From NCBI RefSeq assembly GCF_014279975.1, contig NZ_CP047936.1, positions 1,364,001 through 1,428,000 on the forward strand: 64,000 nucleotides of DNA, in the 5' to 3' direction. Numbering within the stretch: position 1 is the stretch's first letter; each line of letters opens with the position of its first letter. The position numbers were made by a program, and so were the translations under genes. The notes beneath the pieces are model-generated. The model was given only the letters and a program-made list of their open reading frames with translations, did not search any database and had not been told where the DNA came from. The stretch is from Synechococcus sp. BIOS-U3-1 (GTDB taxonomy: Bacteria > Cyanobacteriota > Cyanobacteriia > PCC-6307 > Cyanobiaceae). Below are positions 34,308-44,957 of the stretch, piece after piece.

Positions 34308-35459
34308 ATGAGACCCATGCGATTCAACGTGTCCACCCCGTTCTCCAGTTCCAATTCGATCCTGGGGACTATTGCAGGCTTGTTCCATCCCCGGGAACAG
34401 ATCGACAGGATTAGCCAGCTTGGGTCAGGAAATGTCAATGACACGTTTTTAGTCACACTGAATCGGAGTTCATCACGATCAGCTTTCGTGATGCAGCGTT
34501 TGAACACTGAAGTGTTTGAACAACCTGAATTGGTAATGAGCAATCTGCTGAAACTGGGCAACCACGTAGAACAGCGTCTAGCGCAACAACCACCGGAACT
34601 CTTGGGTCGACGCTGGGAGGTCCCCAAAGTTCTGCCAACACTGGATGCCGATGGCCATTGGGTAGAACATCAAGGTGAGTTCTGGCGGTCCATCACCCAT
34701 ATCGGCGCAGCCACCACTACCGACGTCATCCAAGACGATATGCATGCCCGTGAGCTTGGTTACGGCTTGGGCATGTTTCATCATCTGATTAGTGATCTAG
34801 CCACTGAGGAATTGGCAGACACGATTGAAAACTTCCACATCGCGCCGGCCTACCTAGCTGAATTTGACCTGGTGTTCTCTAGATCGAATGGTCAAAACAG
34901 CCACCGAATTACTGAGGCCGCCTCCTTCATCGAAGAACGAAGGAATGGGATTGATGTACTTGAACGGGCCTGTGCAAGAGGTGAGCTGAAACGACGACCG
35001 ATCCATGGAGATCCGAAGATCAATAACGTGATGATGGATAACGTCTCCGGACAGGCCGTCGGCCTGATCGATCTTGATACGGTGAAACCAGGACTGGTTC
35101 ATTACGACATCGGCGACTGTCTGCGTTCCTGCTGCAACAGATTGGGCGAAGAGACTGTCGATGCCCAAAAGGTCAGCTTTGATCTCAAACTTTGCCGCGC
35201 GATCCTTGAGGGATATCTGTCCATCGGCCGATCATTCCTCTCGCCAGAGGATTTCCGCTACCTGCCTGACTGCATTCGCCTGATTCCTCTTGAGCTTGGA
35301 ATCCGCTTTCTCACAGATCATCTGTCGGGAGACCGCTACTTCCGGACATCAAGGCCGCAGCACAATCTCGACCGCGCTGAGGTTCAGTTTGCGCTCACCC
35401 GCTCGATCGAAAATCAGTGGAAAGACCTAAAAGGCCTGGTCGAAGAGCTGTCGTCATAA
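34308..35459 (+). CDS. Aminoglycoside-phosphotransferase-fold kinase, NahK-like
   Basis: 383 residues. N-lobe with L-G-S-G-N-V-N-D-T-F and V-M-Q-R-L-N (ATP-binding Lys replaced by Gln/Arg context as in NahK). Catalytic loop R-P-I-H233-G-D235-P-K-I-N-N and metal-binding V-G-L-I-D-L-D255-T. The phrase H-G-D-x-K-x-N-N ... I-D-L-D-T-V-x-P-G-L is that of N-acetylhexosamine 1-kinase and relatives, which phosphorylate sugars at C1. The substrate here is not known. Divergent from the nuclease gene. Confidence 0.82.
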   Translation: MRPMRFNVSTPFSSSNSILGTIAGLFHPREQIDRISQLGSGNVNDTFLVTLNRSSSRSAFVMQRLNTEVFEQPELVMSNLLKLGNHVEQRLAQQPPELLGRRWEVPKVLPTLDADGHWVEHQGEFWRSITHIGAATTTDVIQDDMHARELGYGLGMFHHLISDLATEELADTIENFHIAPAYLAEFDLVFSRSNGQNSHRITEAASFIEERRNGIDVLERACARGELKRRPIHGDPKINNVMMDNVSGQAVGLIDLDTVKPGLVHYDIGDCLRSCCNRLGEETVDAQKVSFDLKLCRAILEGYLSIGRSFLSPEDFRYLPDCIRLIPLELGIRFLTDHLSGDRYFRTSRPQHNLDRAEVQFALTRSIENQWKDLKGLVEELSS

Positions 35460-35565
35460 CGCTAATTAACAAGAACATGTACTGAGTGACTGAAGAGATA
35501 CGACATTTGCCATCCCCTCCCAGAATGAAAACACGTGATATAAGAGTGACCTAGAAAAATAAGCG

Positions 35566-35880
35566 TCAGACACAGACATCAGGCTTCGGGATACTGATGT
35601 TGTATTGCTTGGAAATTTGCATAGAGATTGTGGCGATCGCTTGCTGAGCAATAAGATCCGCATATTGAGTGATTTCATTATTGAATTCAGGAATAAAAAC
35701 TTCAGAATCCTGAGGGGCTGAGGATGACATCAGCTTGAGTCGCTCGCGATCTTCCTCTGAACAATGATTAAGCACAATCTCTACAGCTGCTGAAATCAAC
35801 CCCTCCCTGGCTTGTCTGTAGCGAGGCGCACGATCGTTCTGACCAGCATCCTTTGGCATTTTGTGATCCTTGATTGACAT
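35566..35880 (-). CDS. Hypothetical protein, 104 residues
   Basis: Starts at ATG 35880; longer in-frame starts up to 35970 give an unlikely hydrophobic extension. The product is soluble and helical with R-Y-R-Q-A-R-E-G-L-I-S-A-A-V-E and a C-terminal Y-A-D-L-I-A-Q-Q-A-I-A-T-I-S. No family recognised. Confidence 0.55.
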   Translation of the reverse strand: MSIKDHKMPKDAGQNDRAPRYRQAREGLISAAVEIVLNHCSEEDRERLKLMSSSAPQDSEVFIPEFNNEITQYADLIAQQAIATISMQISKQYNISIPKPDVCV

Positions 35881-35970
35881 TAGCTTGACAGTCTCAAAAC
35901 GCAGATTGGCAGTGAAGCTCAGGGATATTATGAAGAGTTTTATATGCTCAAAATATTCGCTCTGATCCAC

Positions 35971-36152
35971 CAGCCCCCCGTGCCAATCGGGTTGGCGGTG
36001 GCAATGAACATTAGACCGCTGTCAGATTAGTCATCCGCATTGATAAGCGACCGCGGAGCACTACAAGGGCGACTGCCGCCAAGCTTAGTCATGGCTCTAC
36101 CCTTCTAAGTCACGCGCCTGTGAAAACTAAGTTACACAGAAGATGCCCATGA
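35971..36152. other. Spacer without a recognised gene
   Basis: Between two minus-strand genes; together with the doubtful small frame that follows it makes a gap of about 300 bases. Nothing recognisable was seen. Confidence 0.35.
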
Positions 36153-36308
36153 ATGGCGGATCGACTGATGATGCAGAAGAATGAGATCGCCCGCATTTGC
36201 GAACCTGCAGCGAAAGGAATTGCGAGCCAAGACTTCCACCATGCCTTTGCCGATGCCTTCAATTCAATTCGATCAAACTTGAGGGTCTGGTTCTTGTTCG
36301 TCATTTAA
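36153..36308 (+). CDS. Doubtful small protein (51 residues)
   Basis: ATG 36153 to TAA 36308. The product starts MADRLMMQKNEIARICEPAA and ends in a hydrophobic L-R-V-W-F-L-F-V-I. Its 3' end overlaps the convergent gene by 36 bases. Composition is plausible but evidence is thin. Confidence 0.25.
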   Translation: MADRLMMQKNEIARICEPAAKGIASQDFHHAFADAFNSIRSNLRVWFLFVI

Positions 36309-36896
36309 TTCTTGTTCATCATCGTCGTCCTGAGGGTTGGCTAGTTCCAACTGATGGCGCGTGAGCTCAACGGAACAGGATTCGATCAGATCAGCGGCAA
36401 GGTCTTGCTCTTCTCCCTCAAGCCGCAGGTCCTGAGAGATCGGCGCTTCTGGGCAACTGATGGCGGCAACCTGCTGCAAAGCGTTGGTGATGGCAGACAG
36501 GTCGTTTTGCCAGGTGACGGCTAAACCTTCGATCTCCGCGAGCACTTCAGGGCTGGCAGCTTTGATGCCAGAAGCAGCATTAATTCGCGCAGCAATGCGC
36601 CGCTCATCCCAGACGGAAGCACCGACAAGGTGAGCGGCATGAAGCGTGGCCAGAGAGCTGATGGCTTCGGCCTTGAGGGTTTTGACCGAACGGCTAATGA
36701 CACGTTGATCAAGCGATAGCGGTTCAACCGAAGGCAGATCCGCAGCATCTGCCGAAGCCGCAACGGTGAGGTGGTCACCTTTCTCTAATGGCTTCAAAAC
36801 CTCTGGCAACTCATCGAATTCATCGGGATTCACAGGTGGCGCGATGCGGCAGGCAGCTCGAATCAGCAGATCGGCAAAACGTTCTCTCAGGCTCAT
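36273..36896 (-). CDS. Conserved hypothetical acidic protein
   Basis: 207 residues from ATG 36896. Helical, Ala/Glu/Asp-rich, with VISRSVKTLKAEAISSLATL in the middle and a very acidic C-terminal tail (D-D-D-D-E-Q-E-L-N-D-E-Q-E). It is probably soluble. I do not know the family. Confidence 0.65.
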   Translation of the reverse strand: MSLRERFADLLIRAACRIAPPVNPDEFDELPEVLKPLEKGDHLTVAASADAADLPSVEPLSLDQRVISRSVKTLKAEAISSLATLHAAHLVGASVWDERRIAARINAASGIKAASPEVLAEIEGLAVTWQNDLSAITNALQQVAAISCPEAPISQDLRLEGEEQDLAADLIESCSVELTRHQLELANPQDDDDEQELNDEQEPDPQV

Positions 36897-37043
36897 GTCT
36901 TGTCAGCTCCACCTGGTTCCATTCTGATTCTGCTCCTAGTCTGCAAATCTCAACAGGCCGGACTTCACCACTCAACAGTGACGACGAGGCAAGCCATCAG
37001 GCACAGAGCTCAGGGCAAAACAGCCTGGACTGGGATCTAAGCA

Positions 37044-37631
37044 ATGGGACGACACCCTGTGATGGTGAGGCAAGTCTGCCCACTGATTCCCTTTGAGCGT
37101 GATCAGTCTCCAGCGGTGCTCGCCATGGCGGAGTTTGTTTGGAACGAAAACGCCCCCTTTGAACTGAGTTTCAGTCTTTGCCCGGAGAAGTTCGAAAGCT
37201 CTGTCGAAAGCTCGATGGATTGCCTCACCTTCAACAGCGGCACGCCAAAGAACTCAGCGCAGAGATTGGACAACCTCTGGAGGCATACTTGCTTCGAAGC
37301 CTTTCTTGCTTGTCCTGGCGCAGAAGAGTACTGGGAGCTGAATGTTGCGCCAAACGGAGACTGGAATCTCTATCAATTCAGCAGTTACCGCACGGGTGGC
37401 ATGGCAGAACCGCTGGCGGAGCCCCCTGAAGTGAACTTCAGCCTCGATCATGTTGGTTGCCGCTGCACGATTCAGATCCCACTCAAGCCTTGGTGGAAGC
37501 ACACGGAGCTTCCTGAAATTGCACTGACAATGGTTTTGGAAGACCAAAGTGGTTGCCTGAGTTATTGGGCGATGACCCACCCGGAAGACAAGCCAGACTT
37601 CCATGACCGAAGGGGTTTTCTGCAGTGGTGA
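37044..37631 (+). CDS. DOMON-like domain protein
   Basis: 195 residues. The pattern L-W-R-H-T-C-F-E-A-F-L, E-Y-W-E-L-N-V-A-P-N-G-D-W-N-L-Y-Q-F and the end P-D-F-H-D-R-R-G-F-L matches the DOMON-like family found in cyanobacteria and proteobacteria, a beta-sandwich thought to bind heme or sugar. It lacks a signal peptide. Its TGA overlaps the GTG start of the lytic transglycosylase, so the two genes are translated together. Confidence 0.78.
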   Translation: MGRHPVMVRQVCPLIPFERDQSPAVLAMAEFVWNENAPFELSFSLCPEKFESSVESSMDCLTFNSGTPKNSAQRLDNLWRHTCFEAFLACPGAEEYWELNVAPNGDWNLYQFSSYRTGGMAEPLAEPPEVNFSLDHVGCRCTIQIPLKPWWKHTELPEIALTMVLEDQSGCLSYWAMTHPEDKPDFHDRRGFLQW

Positions 37632-38617
37632 TCGATCGTTTACCGATCTCCAGGGTTTGGATTCGGTGTCTCTTAAGCATCCCTGTACTGCTCAGTCCGA
37701 TCACGGTGGCCTGCAAGACGGTGGAAACCGTCGAGACAGCTGGAGAAGAGGTGCAGACCAACGCTGCAACCCCGGAGCTGCCAAACCAAGCAGGCCTGCC
37801 CGTTGCTCCAAATGGTCGGAGCTATCCGTTGGTGCCAAACGAACCCAGTGACATCGCCGCGCTCATTGATGGCATCGAGGCTGCTTTGGTCACTCCGCAG
37901 TTGGCTGAACGAGAACTCACAACGCTGGCCCATCAGCAACAGGTGATCTACAGAGTTCTCTCCAAACGCCCACTACTAAGTCAAGACGTTCGCTCGCGAT
38001 TGGATCCCCGCTGGCGCTGGGTCTTTGATCAACACATCGCAGCCCGCAGAGAATTCCTGGCGATGCACCGAGGGCCTGCTTCGTCCACATTGCCTGCCTG
38101 GAGAATCATCACTCCGGCACCAGCAGATCAATTACTCGAGGCTTATCGCAGTGCTTCCGCAGCGACAGGGATTGACTGGACCGTTTTGGCCGCAGTGAAT
38201 CTCGTGGAAACGGGGATGGGGAGAATCGATGGCGTCTCTATTGCCAATGCGCAAGGGCCGATGCAATTTCTACCCACCACCTGGAGCGAGCCTGGTATCG
38301 GGAATGGCGGCAATATCCGTGACCCATGGGATTCGATCCATGCTGCTGCGCGCTATCTGGTGAGACGAGGAGGTCTTGAGGACATCCGCAGTGGCTTGTG
38401 GGGTTACAACAACAGCGACCACTACGGGAGAGCCGTGCTGCATTACGCGGCATTACTGAAGAAAGAACCACTGACCTATCGGGCTTTTCACCAATGGCAG
38501 ATTCATTACGCCTCCTCTGCTGGTGACCTCTGGTTGCATGAGGGGTATGCGCAACAACAATCCATTGCGGTCGACAGTTATCTACGACAAAACCGCCACA
38601 GCGTTCCGCCGATATGA
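37625..38617 (+). CDS. Lytic transglycosylase (SLT domain), secreted
   Basis: 330 residues from GTG 37625 (or GTG 37628). An N-terminal hydrophobic segment ends at V-A-C30-K, a possible but non-canonical lipobox (T-V-A-C). The SLT-type domain has V-L-A-A-V-N-L-V-E-T-G-M-G-R with catalytic Glu, then ANAQGPMQFLPTTW and W-G-Y-N-N-S-D. It would cleave peptidoglycan glycan strands, making anhydro ends, in the periplasm. Confidence 0.86.
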   Translation: MVIDRLPISRVWIRCLLSIPVLLSPITVACKTVETVETAGEEVQTNAATPELPNQAGLPVAPNGRSYPLVPNEPSDIAALIDGIEAALVTPQLAERELTTLAHQQQVIYRVLSKRPLLSQDVRSRLDPRWRWVFDQHIAARREFLAMHRGPASSTLPAWRIITPAPADQLLEAYRSASAATGIDWTVLAAVNLVETGMGRIDGVSIANAQGPMQFLPTTWSEPGIGNGGNIRDPWDSIHAAARYLVRRGGLEDIRSGLWGYNNSDHYGRAVLHYAALLKKEPLTYRAFHQWQIHYASSAGDLWLHEGYAQQQSIAVDSYLRQNRHSVPPI

Positions 38618-38736
38618 GGGCATCAGCCGCGAAACAGAACGCAAATCTTGGTTGAAGAGGATGCAGCAGTGGCCATCACCCCTGGTCTTTCTTCGTCCGG
38701 CATCTACGCTTCAGAGATCAGGACTTATCAAGCTGC

Positions 38737-39414
38737 GTGGCAAAAGAACTCACCCATCGCGCCGATGAACTGGCTGGTCTCGGCTGGTCTGCTGACGACG
38801 TGAATCGCTACGCCGAACTATGGGAGTACCGGCAGCGCTGGGGAGCCATGAATCTGGAGCGGGAAGATCGTCTTTTTCTTCGCAAAGCCGAAGCTGCGCT
38901 GCCTGTATTGGCAACCGGCAAAGCAACTATCAAAAAGAGCACACAAGACAAGTCTTATTACCGCTGGCTGCGCTTTCACCTGGATGCCATGAATACGGCC
39001 CAGGCGCAGATGGAACTAGCTGAAGGATCCCAGGGGGCGTGGGCGATTCTTCTAGAAGAAGAGCTGCGACTTCTTGATCACTATCAGCCGGTTCTAGGTC
39101 TTCCAGACACGATTAAAGCCAAGAAGTTTGATGCCTTCCGAGAGCAGATGGCTGAACAAGCCGCTTCACTGGCGAGCGAAGACATGCAGCTTCGCAGCCA
39201 TGATTTTCAGGCCGCATTGGCGGAACTGAAAGAGAAGGAGAACAGCAAGTGGCGCCATCTGCGTGAAACCAGTGGTGAACAGCCCTATCCGGTGTTGCTT
39301 AGCGGAACGGTCGACAGCTTTCGCAACGAGGTTCGCAGCAGTTTCACACCACTGCTTCGTCAGACCCTTCCCTCGCTTGCGGAGACTGACAGGCCTGATC
39401 CAGACGATGTCTGA
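38737..39414 (+). CDS. Conserved hypothetical protein, helical
   Basis: 225 residues from GTG 38737. Highly charged helices throughout (R-Y-A-E-L-W-E-Y-R-Q-R-W, later F-R-E-Q-M-A-E-Q-A-A-S-L). No membrane segment. It lies 51 bases ahead of metY on the same strand. I recognise it only as a picocyanobacterial protein type without a known role. Confidence 0.7.
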   Translation: MAKELTHRADELAGLGWSADDVNRYAELWEYRQRWGAMNLEREDRLFLRKAEAALPVLATGKATIKKSTQDKSYYRWLRFHLDAMNTAQAQMELAEGSQGAWAILLEEELRLLDHYQPVLGLPDTIKAKKFDAFREQMAEQAASLASEDMQLRSHDFQAALAELKEKENSKWRHLRETSGEQPYPVLLSGTVDSFRNEVRSSFTPLLRQTLPSLAETDRPDPDDV

Positions 39415-40794
<1,380 letters not shown>

Positions 40795-40809
40795 CCGGAG
40801 GGTTGTGAC

Positions 40810-41703
40810 ATGGCTCTGATCCTCCCGGCCAACTATCACAAGATCACAGCCGTAGAGCGCAATCGAATTTCCTGGATCAAACCAGAACAGGCAGAGCGTC
40901 AAGATATCCGGCCTTTAAGGATCGGAATTCTGAACATCATGCCGCTGGGTAAACAGTACGAATTCAACCTCTTGCATCCTCTGGGACTGTCAGTACTTCA
41001 AATCGAACCAATCTGGATTCGATTGAAAACACATGCCTACAAAAGCTGGGACCAATCTCACCTCGACGGCCTTTACAAGAGCTGGGAGGAGGCGAATGCC
41101 AAAGGGCCTCTGGATGGACTGATTATCACCGGCGCACCTGTTGAACATCTCGATTTTGAGGAGGTTACATACTGGTCAGAATTCGTGAAACTGGTTGATG
41201 AAGCACGCATCAGCTGTGCCAGCACCCTTGGCTTGTGTTGGGCCGGATTTGCCTTGGCCTATTTGGCTGGGGTGAAGAAAGTGGCGCTACAGCAAAAACT
41301 GTTCGGCGTCTTTCCGATGCGAAGCCTCGTACCAGGCCATTCATTGATGGGAACACAGAACGATCAGTTCCTCTGCCCCCAGAGTCGCTACGCCACACTT
41401 CCGGACACATCCATGGAGGCAGCTCAACGACAGGGACGTCTGCGATTGCTGGCGCATGGAGAGTCGGTCGGCTACACCATTTTCGAAACACCAGATCAAC
41501 GACAGCTGATGCATCTCGGACACCCCGAGTACAACGTTGACAGAATTCTGGCCGAAATGGAACGAGATAAAGCCCGCGGAGATGTTCCCCCTCCACAAAA
41601 CTTTGATGCCGACCATCCCCAAACTCTCTGGAGATCTCACCGAAATCTTCTTTTTCAACAATGGCTGTGGTTCTGTTATCAGCGCGTAAGTTTTCAGGCG
41701 TGA
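40810..41703 (+). CDS. metA: Homoserine O-acetyltransferase, MetA family
   Basis: 297 residues. N-terminal R-P-L-R-I-G-I-L-N-I-M-P and the active-site C143 in L-G-L-C-W-A-G identify the MetA family, with H238 and E240 in H-L-G-H-P-E-Y-N completing the triad. The residue after G-A-P-V is Glu112; in this family Glu at this spot goes with acetyl-CoA and Gly with succinyl-CoA. Together with the metY neighbour this makes acetylation the likely reaction, although such genes are often labelled succinyltransferase. Confidence 0.93.
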   Translation: MALILPANYHKITAVERNRISWIKPEQAERQDIRPLRIGILNIMPLGKQYEFNLLHPLGLSVLQIEPIWIRLKTHAYKSWDQSHLDGLYKSWEEANAKGPLDGLIITGAPVEHLDFEEVTYWSEFVKLVDEARISCASTLGLCWAGFALAYLAGVKKVALQQKLFGVFPMRSLVPGHSLMGTQNDQFLCPQSRYATLPDTSMEAAQRQGRLRLLAHGESVGYTIFETPDQRQLMHLGHPEYNVDRILAEMERDKARGDVPPPQNFDADHPQTLWRSHRNLLFQQWLWFCYQRVSFQA

Positions 41704-41721
41704 GCAAAGCCAAAAACCTGC

Positions 41722-41964
41722 ATGCATCCTCTCGAAATCATTGGTGAATGGCGAAGACGTTGGTTCGGATGGCTTCCGATCCAAAAGCGATGGGAGCGCT
41801 CAGCGAAGGATGTAGCACCTCAGCAACAAGACGATTGGTTACTAGAGCCCATCAATCAACGAGAAGCATCAGCGCTGTTCCCGCATCTCAGCAAGGAACG
41901 AGCCATCCTTCAATACCAGAAAATGCGACTTCACATGCGTGAACAAACCGATCGAGGTTTCTGA
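41722..41964 (+). CDS. Small basic hypothetical protein
   Basis: 80 residues from ATG 41722, 18 bases behind metA. Rich in Trp, Arg and Gln (E-W-R-R-R-W-F-G-W-L-P-I-Q-K-R-W). No membrane segment or known family. It may share the metY-metA transcript. Confidence 0.55.
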   Translation: MHPLEIIGEWRRRWFGWLPIQKRWERSAKDVAPQQQDDWLLEPINQREASALFPHLSKERAILQYQKMRLHMREQTDRGF

Positions 41965-42299
41965 TCAGATTCAGAAGTGCCTCAGGACTACATCCGCATT
42001 CCAACCAATATTGTTTTAATTCATCAAATCACCGTCAATTATAGATTGGTTCATCAGTGCAAAAACATAATTTAAAACCATCAAACAAAATAGACTTGAA
42101 AGTTGCAGCAAGGACAAGACCACCTCTTGAGTCACAGAATGAAGCTCAGATTGATTATTTTGATACATAAAGAGGCTCAAGATCAAACACAAAGCAAAAT
42201 TTGCACAGGCATGAGGCGCCTGCTGGATCAAGATAAAAATGGACACACTCCCAATCAAACCAACTCACGTCAGCCGGACTGGTTCGCCATAATCATTCA
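41965..42299. other. 335-base AT-rich region, doubtful minus-strand frame
   Basis: An 80-codon minus-strand frame (42016-42258, TTG start) has two hydrophobic stretches and might be a small membrane protein, but there is no good start and no family. Otherwise only spacer. Confidence 0.35.
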
Positions 42300-42836
42300 A
42301 TGAAAAATTTGTTGTTCAAATTCCTTGGCCCTCTGCTCGCAATCGCAGGTGTACTGGGATTAACAGGCTCATCGATTCTTTGGAACTTTCAAGGTCGCTC
42401 CCTAGGACTCCCTGCCATAGTGCTGTCCTTATTGATTCTTGCTGTGGGTGTTGTACTGCTGCGTCCCCTTCAACCAGCGGCTACGTCAGAGGCCAACGAA
42501 ATCACCAAAACCAAAAATACACAAGCTCAGACAACAGTTCCGAAGGGAAACAGACTTGAAACTGATGAGATTCCGAGTGAAAATCCAATTGAAATTAATT
42601 CAGAAGTTAGCCAGTTAGATAATCTACTTGAAACTCAAAAGCCATCGCTGACAACAGCTGAAGCGATCGCAGCAGAACTTGCTGCCGCAGAAGCAGAGAA
42701 ACCAAAACTTGTCTTGATGAATTTTGCTCCAGACGCACTTCGTCCGGGCAATTCAATCCGCTTCAATAAGCGAGTACCTGGCCGAAATTTATCGGGTTTT
42801 CGGGACATGGCATCCGATCTCTTTAAAACGTCCTAA
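42300..42836 (+). CDS. Two-helix membrane protein with cytoplasmic or periplasmic tail
   Basis: 178 residues. Two hydrophobic helices (about 4-25 and 37-55) are followed by a Thr/Glu/Asn-rich linker and a short Ala/Glu-rich part ending N-S-I-R-F-N-K-R-V-P-G-R-N. No family recognised; more AT-rich than the core genes. Confidence 0.65.
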   Translation: MKNLLFKFLGPLLAIAGVLGLTGSSILWNFQGRSLGLPAIVLSLLILAVGVVLLRPLQPAATSEANEITKTKNTQAQTTVPKGNRLETDEIPSENPIEINSEVSQLDNLLETQKPSLTTAEAIAAELAAAEAEKPKLVLMNFAPDALRPGNSIRFNKRVPGRNLSGFRDMASDLFKTS

Positions 42837-42922
42837 CTAATCATTTTCTTATGTATCTTTATATTCGTTTTATTCATACATTAGTTTACGGCATTATCAA
42901 TTGATTATTCACAGAAAAAGAA

Positions 42923-43465
42923 TTATTGACAATATTTTCGCGAAAAGGCTATTGCTTGCTGATTGCCTAGCTCGGTAGCTTTATCCCAGTCTGAACAAGC
43001 CTTTTTAAGATTATTCGCCATTTCCATTGCCATTCCATGGTTGAAAAAAGCAGTGCCGTCAGCAGGATTAATCTGAATAGCAACATCAAAATCCAGGATC
43101 GCTCCAGCTAAATCTCCTAACCGAGCCTTGGCGATGCCACGACTCCCGAAGGATTCGGCACTACTTGAATCAAGCTCAATAGACTTATTGTAATCTAAAA
43201 TTGAGCCCTCAAATTCGCCATATTTTGCTTTAGCAACACCTCGGTATTGATAAGCAGCTGCATTGGTTGGATCAAGTTCAATTGCCTTATTGATTTCAAT
43301 TAATGCGCCACGGTAATCACCAGCCTCGGATTTTTTTGCCCCATCCATGAGATAAGAATCCACATCAATAGCAATGACTGATGAGACAAAAGAGAGCTGA
43401 CATAGCAATAACGACACCAAAAGAATTCTTAAGGGCATTTGTTGGCATGACATACTCATCCCCAT
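42923..43465 (-). CDS. Secreted tetratricopeptide-repeat protein
   Basis: About 180 residues with a signal peptide (LRILLVSLLLCQLSFVSSVIA). Three to four TPR units follow, for example GDYRGALIEINKAIELDPTN and GDLAGAILDFDVAIQINPAD. The exact start is unclear: several ATGs lie between 43438 and 43465. TPR proteins scaffold complexes; the partner is unknown. Confidence 0.78.
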   Translation of the reverse strand: MGMSMSCQQMPLRILLVSLLLCQLSFVSSVIAIDVDSYLMDGAKKSEAGDYRGALIEINKAIELDPTNAAAYQYRGVAKAKYGEFEGSILDYNKSIELDSSSAESFGSRGIAKARLGDLAGAILDFDVAIQINPADGTAFFNHGMAMEMANNLKKACSDWDKATELGNQQAIAFSRKYCQ

Positions 43466-43607
43466 CGTAGGCAAGAGTCTAAAAGAGTAAACTAACAGAG
43501 CTGTGGTGTGGACAAAACAAAGCAGCGATGGAACACCGCGTAGAAGAGATGGCTGCTTAAAGCCTCAGTCACGACTCATCCAGGAACCAAAGATGACAAA
43601 TGTCTCT

Positions 43608-44039
43608 TCAACCTTGCGTAATCGGCTCATGATCAATCAACACTAACTTCCAATTATTCGGATCATACTCACCATCGCTAAACATGATGTTAGAGGCTTC
43701 ATCGAGGCTTGATGCTTCGACCTCAACCGTTTGTTCGAGTTTCGGGTTTACGAATGAATAGATATGACCTTCTTCGTAGTAAGCAAATGGCATGGATGGC
43801 ATCTTTGAGTCAGGAAGCCATTCATCACGCTCAATAATATTTTTTGTGATCTCCTCAATCATTTTCAAGGTATCAAGATCACCGTCCTCAAAATAGCCTT
43901 GCCAATTCATCTCTGCCCATTTGCCGTTATCTTCCATATAAAGTGCATAAGACTTGTCATGGGTTGACTCTCTCATTAAACAGAAATTTTCCCCGCAGTA
44001 TTTGTATTCGGCCGACTGAAGCTTCGTATTCGTTGACAT
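43608..44039 (-). CDS. Hypothetical acidic protein
   Basis: 143 residues from ATG 44039, rich in acidic and aromatic residues (A-L-Y-M-E-D-N-G-K-W-A-E-M-N-W-Q-G-Y). It has the look of a small alpha/beta immunity- or SUKH-like fold, but that is a weak impression. AT-rich compared with core genes. No family assigned. Confidence 0.55.
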   Translation of the reverse strand: MSTNTKLQSAEYKYCGENFCLMRESTHDKSYALYMEDNGKWAEMNWQGYFEDGDLDTLKMIEEITKNIIERDEWLPDSKMPSMPFAYYEEGHIYSFVNPKLEQTVEVEASSLDEASNIMFSDGEYDPNNWKLVLIDHEPITQG

Positions 44040-44579
44040 CAAAGGTGATTGGATTAGTTTGCAGATGAATTCACAAATATTATTTGATCATGAAAAGACA
44101 GAATTTAACAGTTGAGTCGTCTGACCGCTTCTAACCATGGGGAGCAAATTGGGAGCAGAGAGTTATAAAGTTTACCGACAAATAAACTAAATTGAGGGCA
44201 AGCAAAGCCTAAAACAGCAATTTTTCAACGATTCTTTGACACCAATAGCCTCATAACTCATTGCGATTAAGTCAATTATATACTCAGTTGTAGTAACGGC
44301 GGCCCATATGATCTCTCTATTATTGGGCGAGAGCCCTTAGGGTTGGTTACCGAAGCTCCAAAAGACTTCAGGAGAAGGACAAGGGGAGACGTCAAGGGTA
44401 AGTTGATCGAATCGAACCAAGCTCTAGGAGTCATGCCTCAGAGCAACACCTGTGCCTTAATCAAAGAATCAGAAAACTTTGTACTTGTTGATTGGCACAA
44501 ACATAGCAACGACAATACTTAAATTCTTCTAGCGTGTGAAGCCTTTCCCATCTATCAACATCACAAACCAGATGAGACC
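44040..44579. other. 540-base AT-rich region without a supported gene
   Basis: Spacer between two orphan genes. A 29-codon frame (ATG 44433) is open but too short to call. A near-repeat GGGAGCAAATTGGGAGCAG lies at about 44151-44169; its meaning is unclear. No recognisable regulatory element. Confidence 0.4.
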
Positions 44580-44807
44580 ATGCCAGAATCAATACTGAAA
44601 GGTGCTTGCTACATTGTCAACATCAATGACGGCCATTTCCTGATAGAGATCAACTCATTCGACAATTACGCTGATGCTTTAGAACAATTCAATCAAACAA
44701 TTAAACTAGGATCTTTCGGAAGGTGGAAGGAAGTATATCTAGAAGGAAAAGATAGAGCAGGCCAGTTCGTTGATGTTTATTGCATTCATTACTTTGGCCG
44801 ACACTAA
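44580..44807 (+). CDS. Small hypothetical protein
   Basis: 75 residues from ATG 44580. The product (G-A-C-Y-I-V-N-I-N-D-G-H-F-L, then F-D-N-Y-A-D-A-L-E-Q-F-N-Q-T-I, ending V-Y-C-I-H-Y-F-G) looks like a compact alpha/beta protein. No family known. Lies in the AT-rich orphan stretch. Confidence 0.5.
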   Translation: MPESILKGACYIVNINDGHFLIEINSFDNYADALEQFNQTIKLGSFGRWKEVYLEGKDRAGQFVDVYCIHYFGRH

Positions 44808-44957
44808 TGTACATTATGACTAGCCTATGGCAACAACTGCTAAAATGAGATACCGGAAAAATTGATAGAGATACAAAGCACTTTCATTTTCTGCCAAAAA
44901 CAGTACGTAAAACTTTAGTTCATAGGTGCCTTATCAGAAAAAACTATTACTTACGAG

